64,000 nucleotides of DNA from Paraescarpia echinospica. Taxonomy: Eukaryota > Annelida > Polychaeta > Sabellida > Siboglinidae. Positions 41,810 to 53,384 of the stretch are shown here, piece by piece. Under the pieces are notes generated by a model. That model had not been told where the DNA came from. It saw only the letters and a list, made by a program, of their open reading frames with translations, and ran no database searches. The DNA lies in assembly GCA_020002185.1 (NCBI GenBank), contig CM034533.1, positions 52,037,568 through 52,101,567 of the forward strand, given 5' to 3'. Both the position numbers and the translations under genes were made by a program. Within the stretch, counting starts at the first letter, position 1. Each line of letters starts with the position of its first letter.

Positions 41810-42065
41810 TTATGTTTTGTATGAATTAGTTATGCGTCCTGTTTTGTTTGAATTGCTTGACAAATAATAGATTGCATTTGTTTGCATATCTTCAATGGAA
41901 TTGTTTACGAGGCAGATGCCGTCGACTAAATCAAAGTCTCCTAACAATTGTTCATCTGTGTAGTTATTTCCAGGATTCGTTTTCTCAGTCCTTCTCATTA
42001 CAAAATCCAAGAAAATTCCAAAAAAGATTGGTGATAATATATAATTTGCTCCTACTCCAGTCGTA
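41810..42065 (-). mobile_element. LINE reverse-transcriptase fragment
   Basis: Minus-strand frame with F-G-I-F-L-D-F-V-M-R-R and, about 25 residues on, D-F-D-L-V-D-G-I, at the place of the F-A-D-D box; the second catalytic Asp is replaced. It is a short isolated fragment. Confidence 0.5.
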
Positions 42066-42373
42066 ACTTTAACTGTGTTTGTTTGTTCGTGTCCATCCTG
42101 TATTGATTCTTGTGCTTGGTAACATATAAGTTATTTCACAACTCAGTGGGAAGCCGCACCTTATTTTTACGGATTCATTATCTGTGGGAAGTATTCAGAC
42201 ACTATCAATCACTGCGAGTACGTATATACATATGTACATATATTGTTATACAACTGGGTGAACTAAATTTCCAAAGCAAGCAAGATATAATGTTTAACAT
42301 ATTGATTTGCATTCACGTTCATAAATAATTAGTTGTCTATGCAGTTTTCCATCGCATATTAGCGATATCCGTT

Positions 42374-42694
42374 GTGACAATAACCATATCCTACGTCCTG
42401 TCTCCATCTGACAGTCCACGAGGTAAACAAATGTATTCATCGACGCAGTGTTCCTGTCCTGGCAATGGAGAACAACGGGTTCACGCAAAAGCGAGGGAGA
42501 CATTCCGTTACCAACCAAGGACGCGGTTGCCCCTCCCACGGAGAACACGATCCTTCGATGACTATGCTTCAGCACCATCTGGGATTGCATTTCCAGTTAC
42601 TACGGAATTGACGGAGTACGCTGGAATGAAGAAATCTGTTTTACTACACTTATCCAGAACTCCATCTTGGATTCGCATTCGGACGGCTTTTCAG
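42374..42694 (+). CDS. SLC3A1-like N-terminal exon
   Basis: Open frame ending GCTTTTCAG|GTAAGC. The last 35 codons (E-Y-A-G-M-K-K-S-V-L-L, then R-T-P-S-W) match the juxtamembrane cytosolic segment of this family. The 5' limit is not defined. Confidence 0.5.
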
Positions 42695-42821
42695 GTAAGC
42701 TGTGGTTAATGGACATTTCATGAATCACATGTACGATACCAACGCAGGTAATTAGTTAGTTCTGGTGAAAAACGTCCTTAATAAAGAACGCTGCCGTGCT
42801 GTATTACGGTTCTTAAAACTT

Positions 42822-43045
42822 AGGTTGTTGTGTTGTTGTTGTTGTTTTGTTGTTATTGGTGGTCGTTGTGTTGTTGTTGTTGTTGATGTTGTTTTTGTTG
42901 TTATTGGTGATGGTTGTGTTGTTGTTGTTGATGTTGGTGGTGGTGGTGGTGTTGATGAAGGTGGTGGTGGTGTGTGTTCGTGTGTACGTGTGCGTGCCTG
43001 CATGCGTGTGTGCATGCATCCGTGCTTCCGTGCTTCCGTGCGTGC
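42822..43045. repeat. GTT/GTG triplet and GTGC repeats in an intron
   Basis: GTTGTT runs with GGTGGT and GTTATTGGTG interruptions to 42972, then GTGTGCGTGC alternation to about 43045. Confidence 0.9.
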
Positions 43046-43150
43046 GATCGAGTTAAGGGTTATGCAGTAGATATGCATTTACCACAGTACAGCGCACACA
43101 GCAGACAATTAAAATGTTATATAAACCTGATGGCCCAAATCTTCCTCTAG

Positions 43151-43260
43151 GTATCGTTGCTAGTCGGGTGGTTGGCGCTAATAGGGGGCACCCTAGCATA
43201 TATATCAACACTACCTCGACGCATAATAAGAAATATTACAAAATCACAAAACGGCAGCTT
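43151..43260 (+). CDS. SLC3A1-like transmembrane exon
   Basis: Acceptor CTTCCTCTAG. In phase with the previous exon it encodes L-L-V-G-W-L-A-L-I-G-G-T-L-A-Y-I, a membrane helix, then basic residues. No good donor is seen before the in-frame TAG (about 43261), so the end is approximate. Confidence 0.5.
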
Positions 43261-43318
43261 ATAGTGGACCTATGTTATTTTATCTACAAGAATAGAAGAT
43301 AAGTTGTATCATATCAAA

Positions 43319-43487
43319 GAGGTAAAGGCGGAAACAATTGTCCTGAGTTCGTTTTACAAAACGCACGTTTCACCTAGCCGAAGGAAGCCAGGTTTTGAGC
43401 TGGACATCACCGATCACACGGACATTGATGATACATATGGAACTATAGTAGACTTCGACAGATTGCTGAAGAAAGCGCACGATGCTG
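43319..43487 (+). CDS. SLC3A1-like exon, early barrel
   Basis: Encodes L-S-S-F-Y-K-T and D-I-T-D-H-T-D-I-D-D-T-Y-G-T, ending H-D-A-G with donor GTAGGT in phase 1. Typical of the region before the second conserved GH13 block. Confidence 0.75.
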
Positions 43488-44109
43488 GTAGGTTTCAATC
43501 AGAACGTGTGCTTCGTTAACGTGATTAATTATGCATGTAGCCATGTAGCCGATTTTAGTGGTTTTGTGTAAACATTTCTGCACATATCAAACGACGCGTA
43601 CAACACAAAACGTTTTTATATGTTAATATGATGACTACGTCCTTGGTTTGGAACGATACCATATTGTTTATAACTACTTGTCTGCATATCTACGTATGTC
43701 GATATCATATCCAAATCGAATGCTATTACTTCATATTGCAGCACAATGCTGTGTTTTATCTTAGCTCTAATGAGATGACCATTTAGTAGGAATCAGCCTG
43801 TACTATGTGTGATGTAGCATACTGGTGTGCAAAAACTTTCCTCGTAATTTGCTAAACTATTCTTAAAAAATGTATACATGTAGTCAACAACCATTGTACT
43901 ATCATTATTTGCAATTAACATCGGTTCCGATTTTATGTTTGGCCACAACATTTCTGCGAAGTAATCGTAAACGTGTTTATTCACATACACATTATTTCTG
44001 TATAATCTGGATGTCTTGCTATATAATACGTTTAGTTATATATAGATTCGCACGGTGTTGTAGTTCACGGCAACGAATTACTTAATATATGAATGGGTGT
44101 CGCATATAG

Positions 44110-44267
44110 GGATGAAAGTCGTGATCGACTTTGTACCGAATCAAACTAGCGATCGTCATTGTTGGTTCAAGCGCAGCAGGGCCTCTTATGATCCCAATAA
44201 AAACCCGTTCTGGAACTTCTACGTGTGAGCGAAATGTGACGGGCCACATTCTCCTCCCAACAACTGG
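44110..44267 (+). pseudogene. SLC3A1-like exon with in-frame TGA
   Basis: Acceptor CATATAG, donor GTACGT. M-K-V-V-I-D-F-V-P-N-Q-T-S-D is GH13 conserved region I. TGA at 44226-44228 interrupts the exon; the frame then continues to P-P-N-N-W at the donor. Confidence 0.85.
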
Positions 44268-44636
44268 GTACGTGCTGCAGTCGACTGTAGAATCCATTTT
44301 GGCGGTTATACGTTATTAGAACGACATTTTTATTGCAATGAGCTAAACCAGAAGTTGATGGTTATTGATAGTTTTAGAGATATGTCAATATTTGTAAACG
44401 TTGTGAATGTGTAACCAAATACTATGATGGCTAATTTAATTCACAAAGATGTTTATTATAAGATATCTTTAGGGAATGTGGCATTTAGAGAAAACGTAAC
44501 AAAATTCAAAAGTACAATGCTAAAAGCAATCGTGAGCTAAAGGTAATACTCTACGTAATTTGACTGCACTAAAATGACATAGAGAATATCAATCAAAGCT
44601 TCGAGTATATTTCTCTATTACATTTTCTGTCAAAAG

Positions 44637-44762
44637 CTGTAAGTTTACGGAATTTCTTCCTGGAGCTACGATACAACTCGAGGCGAGTGCTACTTACAGC
44701 AGTTTCGACACGGGCAACCAGAGTTGAATATGCGGAGTTCAGCGGTACAGTCGGAACTTGAG
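44637..44762 (+). pseudogene. SLC3A1-like exon with in-frame TAA at codon 2
   Basis: Acceptor TGTCAAAAG, donor GTAAGT, 42 codons in phase 0. It contains V-Y-G-I-S-S-W-S-Y-D and Q-F-R-H-G-Q-P-E-L-N, the segment following region I in the family. The second codon (44640-44642) is TAA. Confidence 0.8.
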
Positions 44763-45444
44763 GTAAGTACAATATATCTCAATACATACAATATATCTCA
44801 TGGCATATAGAAACCGATATACTAAAACGGTGAATAGGGTCTAGAAAATGTTATGAAATGGGCTGAAAACTGATTGTTATCGAGTTTATAAAAAATGCAT
44901 AAATGTAGTACAAGTGTATATGGAAACTTACTTGAAGAATGTATAATATGGTGTGCTACATTAGGTACGACCAACACATAAATGTGATTAGTGTTGACAT
45001 GAACGTTTCAAACGTTTTGAGGGGGTGGGCCTTCAAAGGCGACACAATGTTTGTGACTAATAAGGAGAACTATCAGGTGCTGTACATTAATTCGCTAATG
45101 TTTGGGGAGAAGTCTGGCCGTCTGGCAGCGGAGTCATGGCCCAATCGCCTCTTTCGTTGTTCATTCGCTTCCTTTGACAGTTGATGTATGATCTACCATA
45201 AGTCGATGCGTTCCACTAAATGTTATACAGTGTAGTTATTTGGCGTTGACACACTATGTTTTTGCTGGTTGTGGTGATCCGCTCAACAGAGAGCGCCACT
45301 GTATTTGTATGTTTGCTTATATTCAACATGCCATAATCGGAGACTGCAAACATGTTTAAAATGAAAAGTCTGTAATGGTGTTAACTGCTGTACTTGGTAT
45401 GTTGCTCCACGACGGGGAGTAAACACGTGATTTATTAATATAGA

Positions 45445-45545
45445 AAAAGTAAGTTCTTATTTACTGCAGTATTCAGTCGTAAGAATGCCTAAAGCACTTT
45501 ACACTTTACTTCGACATGGCAACACAGGATTCGAACCAATTTTCT
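45445..45545 (-). repeat. SINE fragment
   Basis: Shares the AAGTAAGTTCTTAT tail border and the ACAGGATTCGAAC B-box part with the SINE at 38410-38720; most of the body is deleted. Confidence 0.55.
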
Positions 45546-45559
45546 TCAGTACATGTGAC

Positions 45560-46730
45560 ATCATCGTACATGTACGGGTCACAAAAAATCCACAAGGAGG
45601 GCAAACCACCCCGACCAATAGTGGATTACACACATACCCTAGTATACAGAGTGTTCAGAGACTTGGCCGATCTACAACCCCCAGTGGGTGAAAAACATAA
45701 CACCACACAGATAACTCACAATAATTGGTGAAAGAGATGACACAGCTAAAAGTGGAAGATTGCGAAACATTTGTGTCATACGATGTTGTGTCACTGTTCA
45801 CGAAGACGCCTGTCAAAGGAGCATGTGAAGTAATCCGAAAGAGATTACACAGTTACAAGACACTCAAGAAGAGAACCAACGTAACAGCAGAGAACGTCAT
45901 GGATCTGTTGAAATTTGTCTTGGGAACTATACACTTTAGATTTGGAGGATACATTTACCAGCAGACGTTTGATATAGCAATGGGCAGTCCTGTATCACAC
46001 ATTGTCGTGAACTTGTACATGAACGATATGGAGCAGAAAACCATTGCAACTCCAGCAACACCAACAACAGACCATTGCTAACTAAGAAACTGGAAGATAT
46101 ATGTGGATTATGTTATCTGCCACACGTACATACAGGAAAAGCAGAGAAATTACAACAACACTGTTGACATCACGGGCAGCATCATTTTAACAAGAGAAGA
46201 AGAGCAAAACACCAGCGTGTCCTTCATTGATGCCAAGTTCACCAGAAGGAAAATGGCAGTGTGAAGTCTACAGTGTATCGGAAGAAGACACACACTAACC
46301 AATACCTGAACTTTGCGTCCCACCACCCCAAACACCAAAAGTTAGGAGTCTTCAGAACTCTAATCAACCGGTGTGAGACGGTAACCTCGAAAAAAATGTG
46401 ACAAGAAGGAAGAGGAGAAGAAACATCCCAGAGGAACCCTGAACGTTTGAGGCCATCCGTCCTGGGCCTTGGAAAAGGTGACGGATAGCAACAAGAAGAA
46501 AAAGACTGAAAAGAATGAAAACGGACAAGACCTACAGAAGCCAAGTAGTCATCCTATATGTGCAGGGTGTCCAAGAGAGGGTACATCGAGTACTGAAGAA
46601 GTGTGGCGTAGCAACAGCCAAGCGTCCCCACACCACCCTCAGGCGAGATGAGGGGAATTACGAAATATCTCACATGTACCACGAAAGCCTCTACAGGGTA
46701 AACAATTCACGTATGGAATATGTCTAAAAG
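45560..46730 (+). mobile_element. Penelope-like element fragment
   Basis: Reverse transcriptase with K-I-H-K-E-G-K-P-P-R-P-I-V (45575-), S-Y-D-V-V-S-L-F-T (45776-) and A-M-G-S-P-V-S-H-I-V-V-N-L-Y-M (about 45980-46020), the Penelope version of RT motifs. It is followed after frameshifts by [10 protein letters not shown], by [11 protein letters not shown] and, at 46515-46727, by a V-Q-E-R-V-H-R-V-L-K-K-C-G-V segment as at the end of the RT region. Several stops; no GIY-YIG domain seen. Inserted in an intron of the SLC3A1-like gene on the same strand. Confidence 0.85.
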
Positions 46731-46809
46731 AACTAATTTGCATCATGCCTCAATAGTTTTCTGCGCGGACGTGAACGCGTCAGATTATGTATACGGTTAT
46801 TAGTTGCAG

Positions 46810-46937
46810 AATACGTATTATCGATATCTGGACCACACATACCCCACAAGATTGCCAGAAATATACCATGTCGTTGCCAGGTGGCGATACGTGCTTGACG
46901 AATATTCGCGAAGAACTAGCCGATTAAGAAAGCAACA
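46810..46937 (+). CDS. SLC3A1-like exon, mid barrel
   Basis: Acceptor TTAGTTGCAG, donor GTAATG. Encodes D-H-T-Y-P-T-R-L-P-E-I-Y-H-V-V and V-L-D-E-Y-S-R, matching the segment ahead of the T-E-A-Y region. Confidence 0.6.
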
Positions 46938-47200
46938 GTAATGTGTCCATTACGTATTCCAGCATTTTAATTGATTCCAAAGTTTTAAGCACTAGACCAG
47001 GGACCAAGACCATCTTGTTATCAACCTCGTTACCATCCAGCTCCCACGGGGTATTAACAATGTATTTTTATTTTATTGCAAGTTATGTACCTCATTATTT
47101 ACAATCTAGACCAAAGAGCATGTTTCTACATTCAGAGTTCTCATGACAGATGCAGACGTCAAAGATAATGAGACGGTAAAGTATTATAGGATGTAATCAG

Positions 47201-47331
47201 GAAATGGTGCTCATCTGCCTCTCAACTATCTGCGTACCCGTTTAAACGGTGAATGCGGCGGGATTTATGTGCACGCAACGATCAACCACTGGCTTTCTAC
47301 ATTGCCTGAAGGCAGCACGTCAATTTGGCTG
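47201..47331 (+). CDS. SLC3A1-like exon, late barrel
   Basis: Acceptor TAATCAG, donor GTGAGA. Encodes A-H-L-P-L-N-Y-L and I-N-H-W-L-S-T-L-P-E-G. Confidence 0.7.
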
Positions 47332-47486
47332 GTGAGAATGTTGGAAACATAATATAATATTGTCATAACTTAATACTACATTATAATATTACTTATATGT
47401 TGATGGATTATAACATGACTATCTCGAATTGATGATCTGAATTTATTAATTTGTATTTCTTCGCCTTAGTTGTAAAATGCAATGTG

Positions 47487-47575
47487 TCACGCACACACGC
47501 ACACCCACCCATACGCACACAGACATACTCACACACGCACACACAAACAGACGCCCCCCCCACACACACATCAAT
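47487..47575. repeat. CA-rich simple repeat
   Basis: CACACGCACACCCACC-type tract just ahead of the exon at 47631. Confidence 0.9.
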
Positions 47576-47630
47576 AGGTGGTTGTTCTAACAAATTAACG
47601 CAATCTCCTTTCCACGTGTGTTATACGCAG

Positions 47631-47795
47631 AGCGGGAGTGCTGATATCGTCCGGGTTGCGTCCAGACTCAGCAGTCTATACGTCCGTGGTATCACGCTGC
47701 TCAAGCTGCTCCTTCCCGGGGTAGCGACGACATATTACGGCGAGGAGATCGATATGATGGACGCTAACAGATCGACGCAGCCCACTCTAAATCAA
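47631..47795 (+). CDS. SLC3A1-like exon with the Y-Y-G-E-E-I motif
   Basis: Acceptor TTATACGCAG, donor GTGAGT, 55 codons, phase 0. L-L-K-L-L-L-P-G-V-A-T-T-Y-Y-G-E-E-I-D-M is the hallmark end of the GH13 barrel. Confidence 0.88.
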
Positions 47796-48283
47796 GTGAG
47801 TATTTTCTTACACGGTTGTCTATACAATACGAGTCATTTTTTAAAACTCAGTTCTTAATTTCCAGTTGAAAAGGAGATGCAAACAATGTACACACATATA
47901 TTATAAATTTCAAAAACTTATGATTGAAAGGCAGAAAGGCGAAGTGCTTTGCTTATTAGGCACTTACCTCCAACATCAGTATAACATGTGCATGATAATA
48001 CCACAGGGAAACAAAATGATTTTTGGTGTTGTGTACTACAATACCGTGATAAACGTCGGTGGTTTAGTAGGAAGAAAACACGTTTGACTCAAACAGATTC
48101 CGTATTTCATGGACAGCGCCAGTTTGGCCAATAACCCTACACCACGAGTTCATGTTTCAACAACAACATGGTGCTGTTGGAAGAAGAATAGTGTGTTTGA
48201 TTAGCTAATCTCAAACAGTAAAGAATATTAAATAGTGTAATGTTATAAAATATTGTAAGCAGTTCACATCGATATGTTTTTTA

Positions 48284-48322
48284 TCTGTCTTTGTCTGTCT
48301 GTCTGTCTGTCTCTATTTCTCT

Positions 48323-48359
<37 letters not shown>

Positions 48360-48360
48360 A
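48284..48360. repeat. CTGT/TC microsatellite
   Basis: TCTGTCTG followed by a C run and about 34 bp of pure TC. A second CT-rich tract lies at 48578-48672. Confidence 0.9.
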
Positions 48361-48904
48361 GTTCTAGTTGTTTCCAACGCTCGGCAAGGAGTTCGTTCTA
48401 TTAACTGACTAGTCTGTATTTTTTGTGGTTATAATTTAATGGTCTTATGAGGTCTCATTCAACTAGTCAGCCTTTTTCAGAACATTATTGCCAAACCGAC
48501 CTTAATATGCTAGCACTGAGGGTGGTCACTGCCAGGGTGCTTGTCGTCCTCAGTGGTTCTTTCACGTCCCAAATTGAGACTCTCTCTCTCTCCCACTCCC
48601 TGTCTCTCTCTGTCTCTGGCTTTGTCTCTATCTTTCTCCCTCTCCCCCCTCTCTCACTCTCTCTATCTATCTGTATCTTTGCTTTTCTATGGGTTAGCTG
48701 CATTTTTGAGTAGATCGTCACCAACCAGCGCCAAACCTTTTTTGAAATATCTTACTGTCCTTATCGTTTGGTATAACCAGTAATCATCAAAATAACTGTA
48801 CACTTGTGTTGCGTCTATGTCTATATAATAATTGGCAAAAACCATACGGTCATTACGCCAATATAGGGGACGGGGGGCATATGGCATAGCACTACAGGGA
48901 ATTT

Positions 48905-51697
48905 TTAGAGTCGTCTGCCCAGCCTAGATTTAAAAGTATCCACCGTGGCTGCAGACACAACTGTTACGGTTAGTCCGTTCCATTTCCTTACTGTTCTATT
49001 AAAAAAGCTGTTAGCATAAACCTGAGTCCTTGCCGGCACCTGAATAAATCGTTCACTGTGGCCACGAGTGTTGTTAATTGAGTGAACGAGGTGGCTCGGC
49101 AAAGGAAGGGCTATTTCTCCATGTACAGATTTATAGAACATTGCTAGGCGGCTGACCTCTCTGCGGCGCTCTAGGGACTCCCACTTGAGTGTTTTCATCA
49201 TTAATGTTACGCTGCTTTCCTGACTGTTGTTACCCATTACAAATCTCGCTGCTCGTCGCTGTATTTTCTCAAGTTCGTTAATATTTTTGTTGGTGTATGG
49301 ATCCCAAGCAGCGCTCGCGTATTCGAGATTAGGGCGGACTAGTTCAAAGTAAGCCGATTGTTTAGTTTTCTCTGAGCATTTATACAGATTTCTCTTGATA
49401 AAACCTAATATACGGTTAGATTTGGCAGATAGGTGGGATATGTGAGTGTTCCATCTGAGGTCATCAGAGAACTCCACTCCTAGGTACGGGTGATGGTGTA
49501 CAGTTCCCAGGCTGTCTCCATTGATGGTATACTGAGATCGGTGGATAGTTCTCTTCTTGGTGATATGCATAACTGAGCATTTATTGATATTAAAATGCAT
49601 CTGCCAGGTTGCAGACCAGTCCACCAGCCTATGCAGGTCGGACTGGAGGGCTTCTACATCATTACTGTCATTGATACACCTGTATAGAATACAATCGTCG
49701 GCAAAAAGCCGGATATTAGAGGTGATCCCCTCTCCTATTTCATTGACATATAATAAAAAAAAAAGTGGGCCCAGTACAGTGCCCTGTGGTACCCCAGACT
49801 CGACTGTCACTTCTTCTGACGACTCGCCATCTACTACTACATTCTGCTTTCTGTCAGTTAGCCAATTTGAAATCCAGTTGGTGACTCCATCACTGACCCC
49901 GTAATACTGGAGTTTTCCCATAAGGCGTGCATGAGGCACGGTGTCAAAGGCCTTAGAAAAGTCCAGTATTAGGAGATCAGTTTGGTGGCCGTTATCTATA
50001 TTCTTTGCAATGTCTTCTGTGGCACCAATTAATTGTGTCTCACATGAATGTTTATTCCTGAACCCATGCTGGTACTCTACGATGATGTTATTAGAGTCCA
50101 GATGGTCCATTATGTTGCTGTAGATAATGTGTTCAAATAGCTTGCAGCATACTGATGTGAGGGATACTGGCCTATAGTTTGCTGCGATTGATTTGTCACC
50201 CTTCTTGAATACTGCTGATATATTAGCATGTTTCCAGTCAAGGGGGACCTCACCCGTGTCGATGGATTGTTGGAATATTCTAGCCAGGCAAGGTGCAATT
50301 TGATCAGCTGTCTCCATTAAAATTTTGTTTGGGATTGCGTCAGGGCCATGCGCTTTGCCGGGCTTCAGTCTGAGTAACAACTTGTGTACTCCATATACAG
50401 TGACTGTGATTCCCGGCATTGCGGAATATGGTGACTGAGGCATGACTGGGATGTTGACAAGATCTTCCTTTGTGAAGACAGTTTGGTACTGCTTTGACAG
50501 TATATCTGCTTTCCCCTTACTAGACGAAACCAGGTGATTATTGTGGTCTTTCAGTGATGGTATACCAACAAAGTCCTTTCTTATATTTTTGACGTATGAC
50601 CAAAATTTCTTAGGGATTGACCTTTCTTCATTACACTCGACGTCAAGCATGCTATCAATATAGTTATGATACGCAGCGGTTAGTTCTGTTTTTACATGTG
50701 TCCGGAGCTTCCTGAAGACAGCCCAATCCTGATTGTTTTGTGTCTTTTTTGCTTTGTTATATAGTCTCTGTTTCTTGCGGATTAGTCTGTGAATATGTCT
50801 TGTCATCCATGGGAGATTATTCCTAGTTGATAGTTTCTTTGTGGGAATGAATCTGTTCATGCTATCCAGTACAATTAATTTAAACATATTCCAGTTCTCA
50901 TTAACTGATCGCAAATTGAAATCCTCTCCAAACAAGTTTATATTAAATTCATCTAACTCTTTTTTAATGGCACCAATGTTTGCTCGTTTATATATATAAA
51001 CGGTTCTGGCTTTCTTCTTGTTCATTGGTACTTTCATGTCGAGATCGGTGGTGACAATGTCATGGTCGCTAATTCCGTTGATAGTAGAGATATTTCTGAA
51101 CAGGTTAGGGTTTGTGGTAAGAATCAGGTCCAGTATATTGTTGAGGCGTGTTGGTATTCTGACCACTTGGTCCAATGAAAAGTCATTGCAGATATCAATC
51201 AGCTTCTGACTCATACCATTGCCATACTGGGGGTTTCTGATCACCGACTTGGTTTCCCAGTCGATGCCCGGCATATTAAAATCACCCCCCAAAACAATGT
51301 TTGCCGCTGGATATTTCGAGCTAATACGGCCTAGCGAATTCTCCAGACCAGATAGTGCATCGATAGTGGAGTTAGGTGGTCTATAATATGATCCCACTAT
51401 CAGGGTCCGGCACCCGAACACCTGTATTCTTGCCCATACAGTTTCACAGTCAGAGTCAAACTCGGGCATCCCCGACGAAATAAAACAATTCTTTATGGCA
51501 ACGAATACTCCTCCACCATTCCTGTCTCGGTCTTTTCGGTAGACATCGTATCCTGGATGGAAGATTTCTCCATCAGACACTGATGCATCTACGTGCGACT
51601 CTGTGGCAATCACTACATTGGGACCCTCGGCCTCCACAGTACTCATAAACTGGGTGCGTTTATCTGTGCTTAGTATGATGTTGCAGTTAATGACCAT
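48905..51697 (-). CDS. LINE ORF2: endonuclease and reverse transcriptase, intact
   Basis: 930 codons without a stop. N-terminal apurinic-type endonuclease (A-T-E-S-H-V, N-G-G-G-V-F-V-A, L-G-G-D-F-N-M-P-G-I-D-W, S-D-H-D). Reverse transcriptase with G-P-D-A-I-P-N, N-Y-R-P-V-S-L-T-S-V, I-L-D-F-S-K-A-F-D-T-V, S-G-V-P-Q-G-T-V-L-G-P and F-A-D-D-C-I-L-Y. The C-terminal part contains Y-A-S-A-A-W-D-P and R-R-A-A-R-F-V. It resembles the CR1/L2/Rex1-type group. The ATG at 51697 is internal: the same frame is open upstream (an acidic N-G-D-N-V-A-D-S-E-S-E-P linker), which suggests ORF1 and ORF2 were once one frame or overlap by frameshifting. Confidence 0.92.
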   Translation of the reverse strand: MVINCNIILSTDKRTQFMSTVEAEGPNVVIATESHVDASVSDGEIFHPGYDVYRKDRDRNGGGVFVAIKNCFISSGMPEFDSDCETVWARIQVFGCRTLIVGSYYRPPNSTIDALSGLENSLGRISSKYPAANIVLGGDFNMPGIDWETKSVIRNPQYGNGMSQKLIDICNDFSLDQVVRIPTRLNNILDLILTTNPNLFRNISTINGISDHDIVTTDLDMKVPMNKKKARTVYIYKRANIGAIKKELDEFNINLFGEDFNLRSVNENWNMFKLIVLDSMNRFIPTKKLSTRNNLPWMTRHIHRLIRKKQRLYNKAKKTQNNQDWAVFRKLRTHVKTELTAAYHNYIDSMLDVECNEERSIPKKFWSYVKNIRKDFVGIPSLKDHNNHLVSSSKGKADILSKQYQTVFTKEDLVNIPVMPQSPYSAMPGITVTVYGVHKLLLRLKPGKAHGPDAIPNKILMETADQIAPCLARIFQQSIDTGEVPLDWKHANISAVFKKGDKSIAANYRPVSLTSVCCKLFEHIIYSNIMDHLDSNNIIVEYQHGFRNKHSCETQLIGATEDIAKNIDNGHQTDLLILDFSKAFDTVPHARLMGKLQYYGVSDGVTNWISNWLTDRKQNVVVDGESSEEVTVESGVPQGTVLGPLFFLLYVNEIGEGITSNIRLFADDCILYRCINDSNDVEALQSDLHRLVDWSATWQMHFNINKCSVMHITKKRTIHRSQYTINGDSLGTVHHHPYLGVEFSDDLRWNTHISHLSAKSNRILGFIKRNLYKCSEKTKQSAYFELVRPNLEYASAAWDPYTNKNINELEKIQRRAARFVMGNNSQESSVTLMMKTLKWESLERRREVSRLAMFYKSVHGEIALPLPSHLVHSINNTRGHSERFIQVPARTQVYANSFFNRTVRKWNGLTVTVVSAATVDTFKSRLGRRL

Positions 51698-51700
51698 AAT

Positions 51701-52329
51701 CTTAATTGGTTTTGATTTAGGCTTGTTGGTTGGTTTGTTCCGGTTTGTAGGTTCGGACTCAGAGTCTGCAACGTTGTCACCATTTCCAGACTTGAGTCCG
51801 ACAACAAGTCATATGGGTTAGGGTCACTTAGTATGGAGCTGTCGTTAAAAAAGGAGTTTGAGAAATTTGGTAATGAACAGTGAGTGCAGTACCAGCTGAC
51901 ATTAGAATGTTGTAAATGGCGATACTCTTTGGGTGATACCCCGCCACAACCAATGTGGATCCATGTGTCGCATTCGTCACAACACATAGCACGATGATTT
52001 CTGGCAACAGCCTTTTTACATACTCCACATGGATACTTAACTGGTCCGGGGTTCAACTGTACATCACCCGAGATCAGTAGTGCAAGTAACAGATAAGTGG
52101 ACATTGTTCGCTGGTTCGCAGATGGATATCGTGACTGTCTGCTCACGACACGCTTGATGTACATATCAGCTCCAAACAACAAAGCTGTCTGGATCCTCCT
52201 CTCACCCACAAACTGGAATCCAGCATTTATATTATCAGGAAGTGATGCTGATGTAAAACCATTACCATGTCGAAGACCCGCCATGAATGCGACCATCAGT
52301 ATGAAAGCTGTTGTTACCCGTAGGTCCAT
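51701..52329 (-). CDS. LINE ORF1/N-terminal part: signal-like start, 2A-like peptide, PHD finger
   Basis: From the ATG at 52329 the product starts with a hydrophobic, signal-peptide-like segment. It then has Y-L-L-L-A-L-L-I-S-G-D-V-Q-L-N-P-G-P, a 2A-like ribosome-skipping peptide (N-P-G-P encoded 52042-52053). A PHD-type finger follows (C-G-V-C ... C-C-D-E-C-D-T-W-I-H-I-G-C ... W-Y-C-T-H-C). 2A-like peptides near the N-terminus of such LINEs are known from several marine invertebrates. The motif departs from the strict consensus (Gln where Glu is usual). The frame differs from ORF2 and ends at about 51671-51673 after a shift near 51790-51830. The open frame extends to 52476, but without a likely start. 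Confidence 0.8.
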
Positions 52330-53384
52330 CTTATGGTGACAAGTTTCCTGCCAATTTTCAGGTAGTTTAAAATGTGTTAAAAAATAAATAATAAATAAAT
52401 TATGCCGCTGTACGACTGTCCAGATACTCCGACATAAATAGTGAAGGCTTAAAAACAATACAAAAAATAAAAACAATATGGTGTAGATTTTAAAATGTTG
52501 AAAAATAAAATGTACTTACAATAAAATGTTCAATGCTGTTATAGGATTTCACAAAAGAAACCAGTTGCAAGCCAAGTCTCTCCCTCTCTCTTTTATTAAT
52601 TAACCTACGTTATATTATGATCAATGCAATTAAAAGATTTCAGGTTAAATGATCTATTTAAATTTCAAGTGCAGACAAGACGTCTTTATTATATAGTGCA
52701 GCTAACAATGGATTTTTACCCAGGGCGACTCCGGGTTTTAAAAGACGTTCTGTGCGAAAAGCCTGTTAGTATAAAGGTATATTGGTGCTCCTATTATATT
52801 TGGCAATCAATTAGTTAGCAGCCTGACCTGCGCGTTTCTATATGGATGGAGCTATACGTACTATAGCCTTTGTTTACACGAAGTGTACAGTTGAGGCAGG
52901 AAATACACGCTCAGCGAGACTTAAGAATACTAAATGCGGTAGAAATAAGGCTCTAGTTGCGAGTAATTTAGTTTATTCTGAATGCAGCCTGAGTAAATAA
53001 AATTATTTTGAAAACCAGCACTATTGTTTCAGTTGACTTTGGGGGGTTTGTGTTACGCGCGCTTTCCAACTCAGTGTTTACAATTTACGCCATCTTGTTA
53101 TGCCAATCAATGTCGTGACTTGTTGCTAAGGAAGCCAGTGTACTAAAACCGTATTTAGAAACTTTAGAACACAAATATCACCAGGCGGCTGCATCTAGAT
53201 ATTGTTATAGATGTATATAATCAAGTTAAAACAAATCAAAATATGTTGATCTCGAGATTAATGCAATAGCTGTCGGAACGAACGAAAAGAAACGACCACA
53301 CCTGACGCATGCGCAGACCAGCGTGTTATTGATAGGTATATATTGATGTTACAGAGCCATTCCCCGTATATTCACATAACTCAG

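Larger units (their letters stand above)
48880..52560 (-). mobile_element. Near-intact 2A-bearing LINE, minus strand
   Basis: Includes the two coding parts and short untranslated flanks. The borders are approximate: no target duplication was identified, and no second copy is in the window to compare. It lies inside an intron of the SLC3A1-like gene in antisense. Confidence 0.75.
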
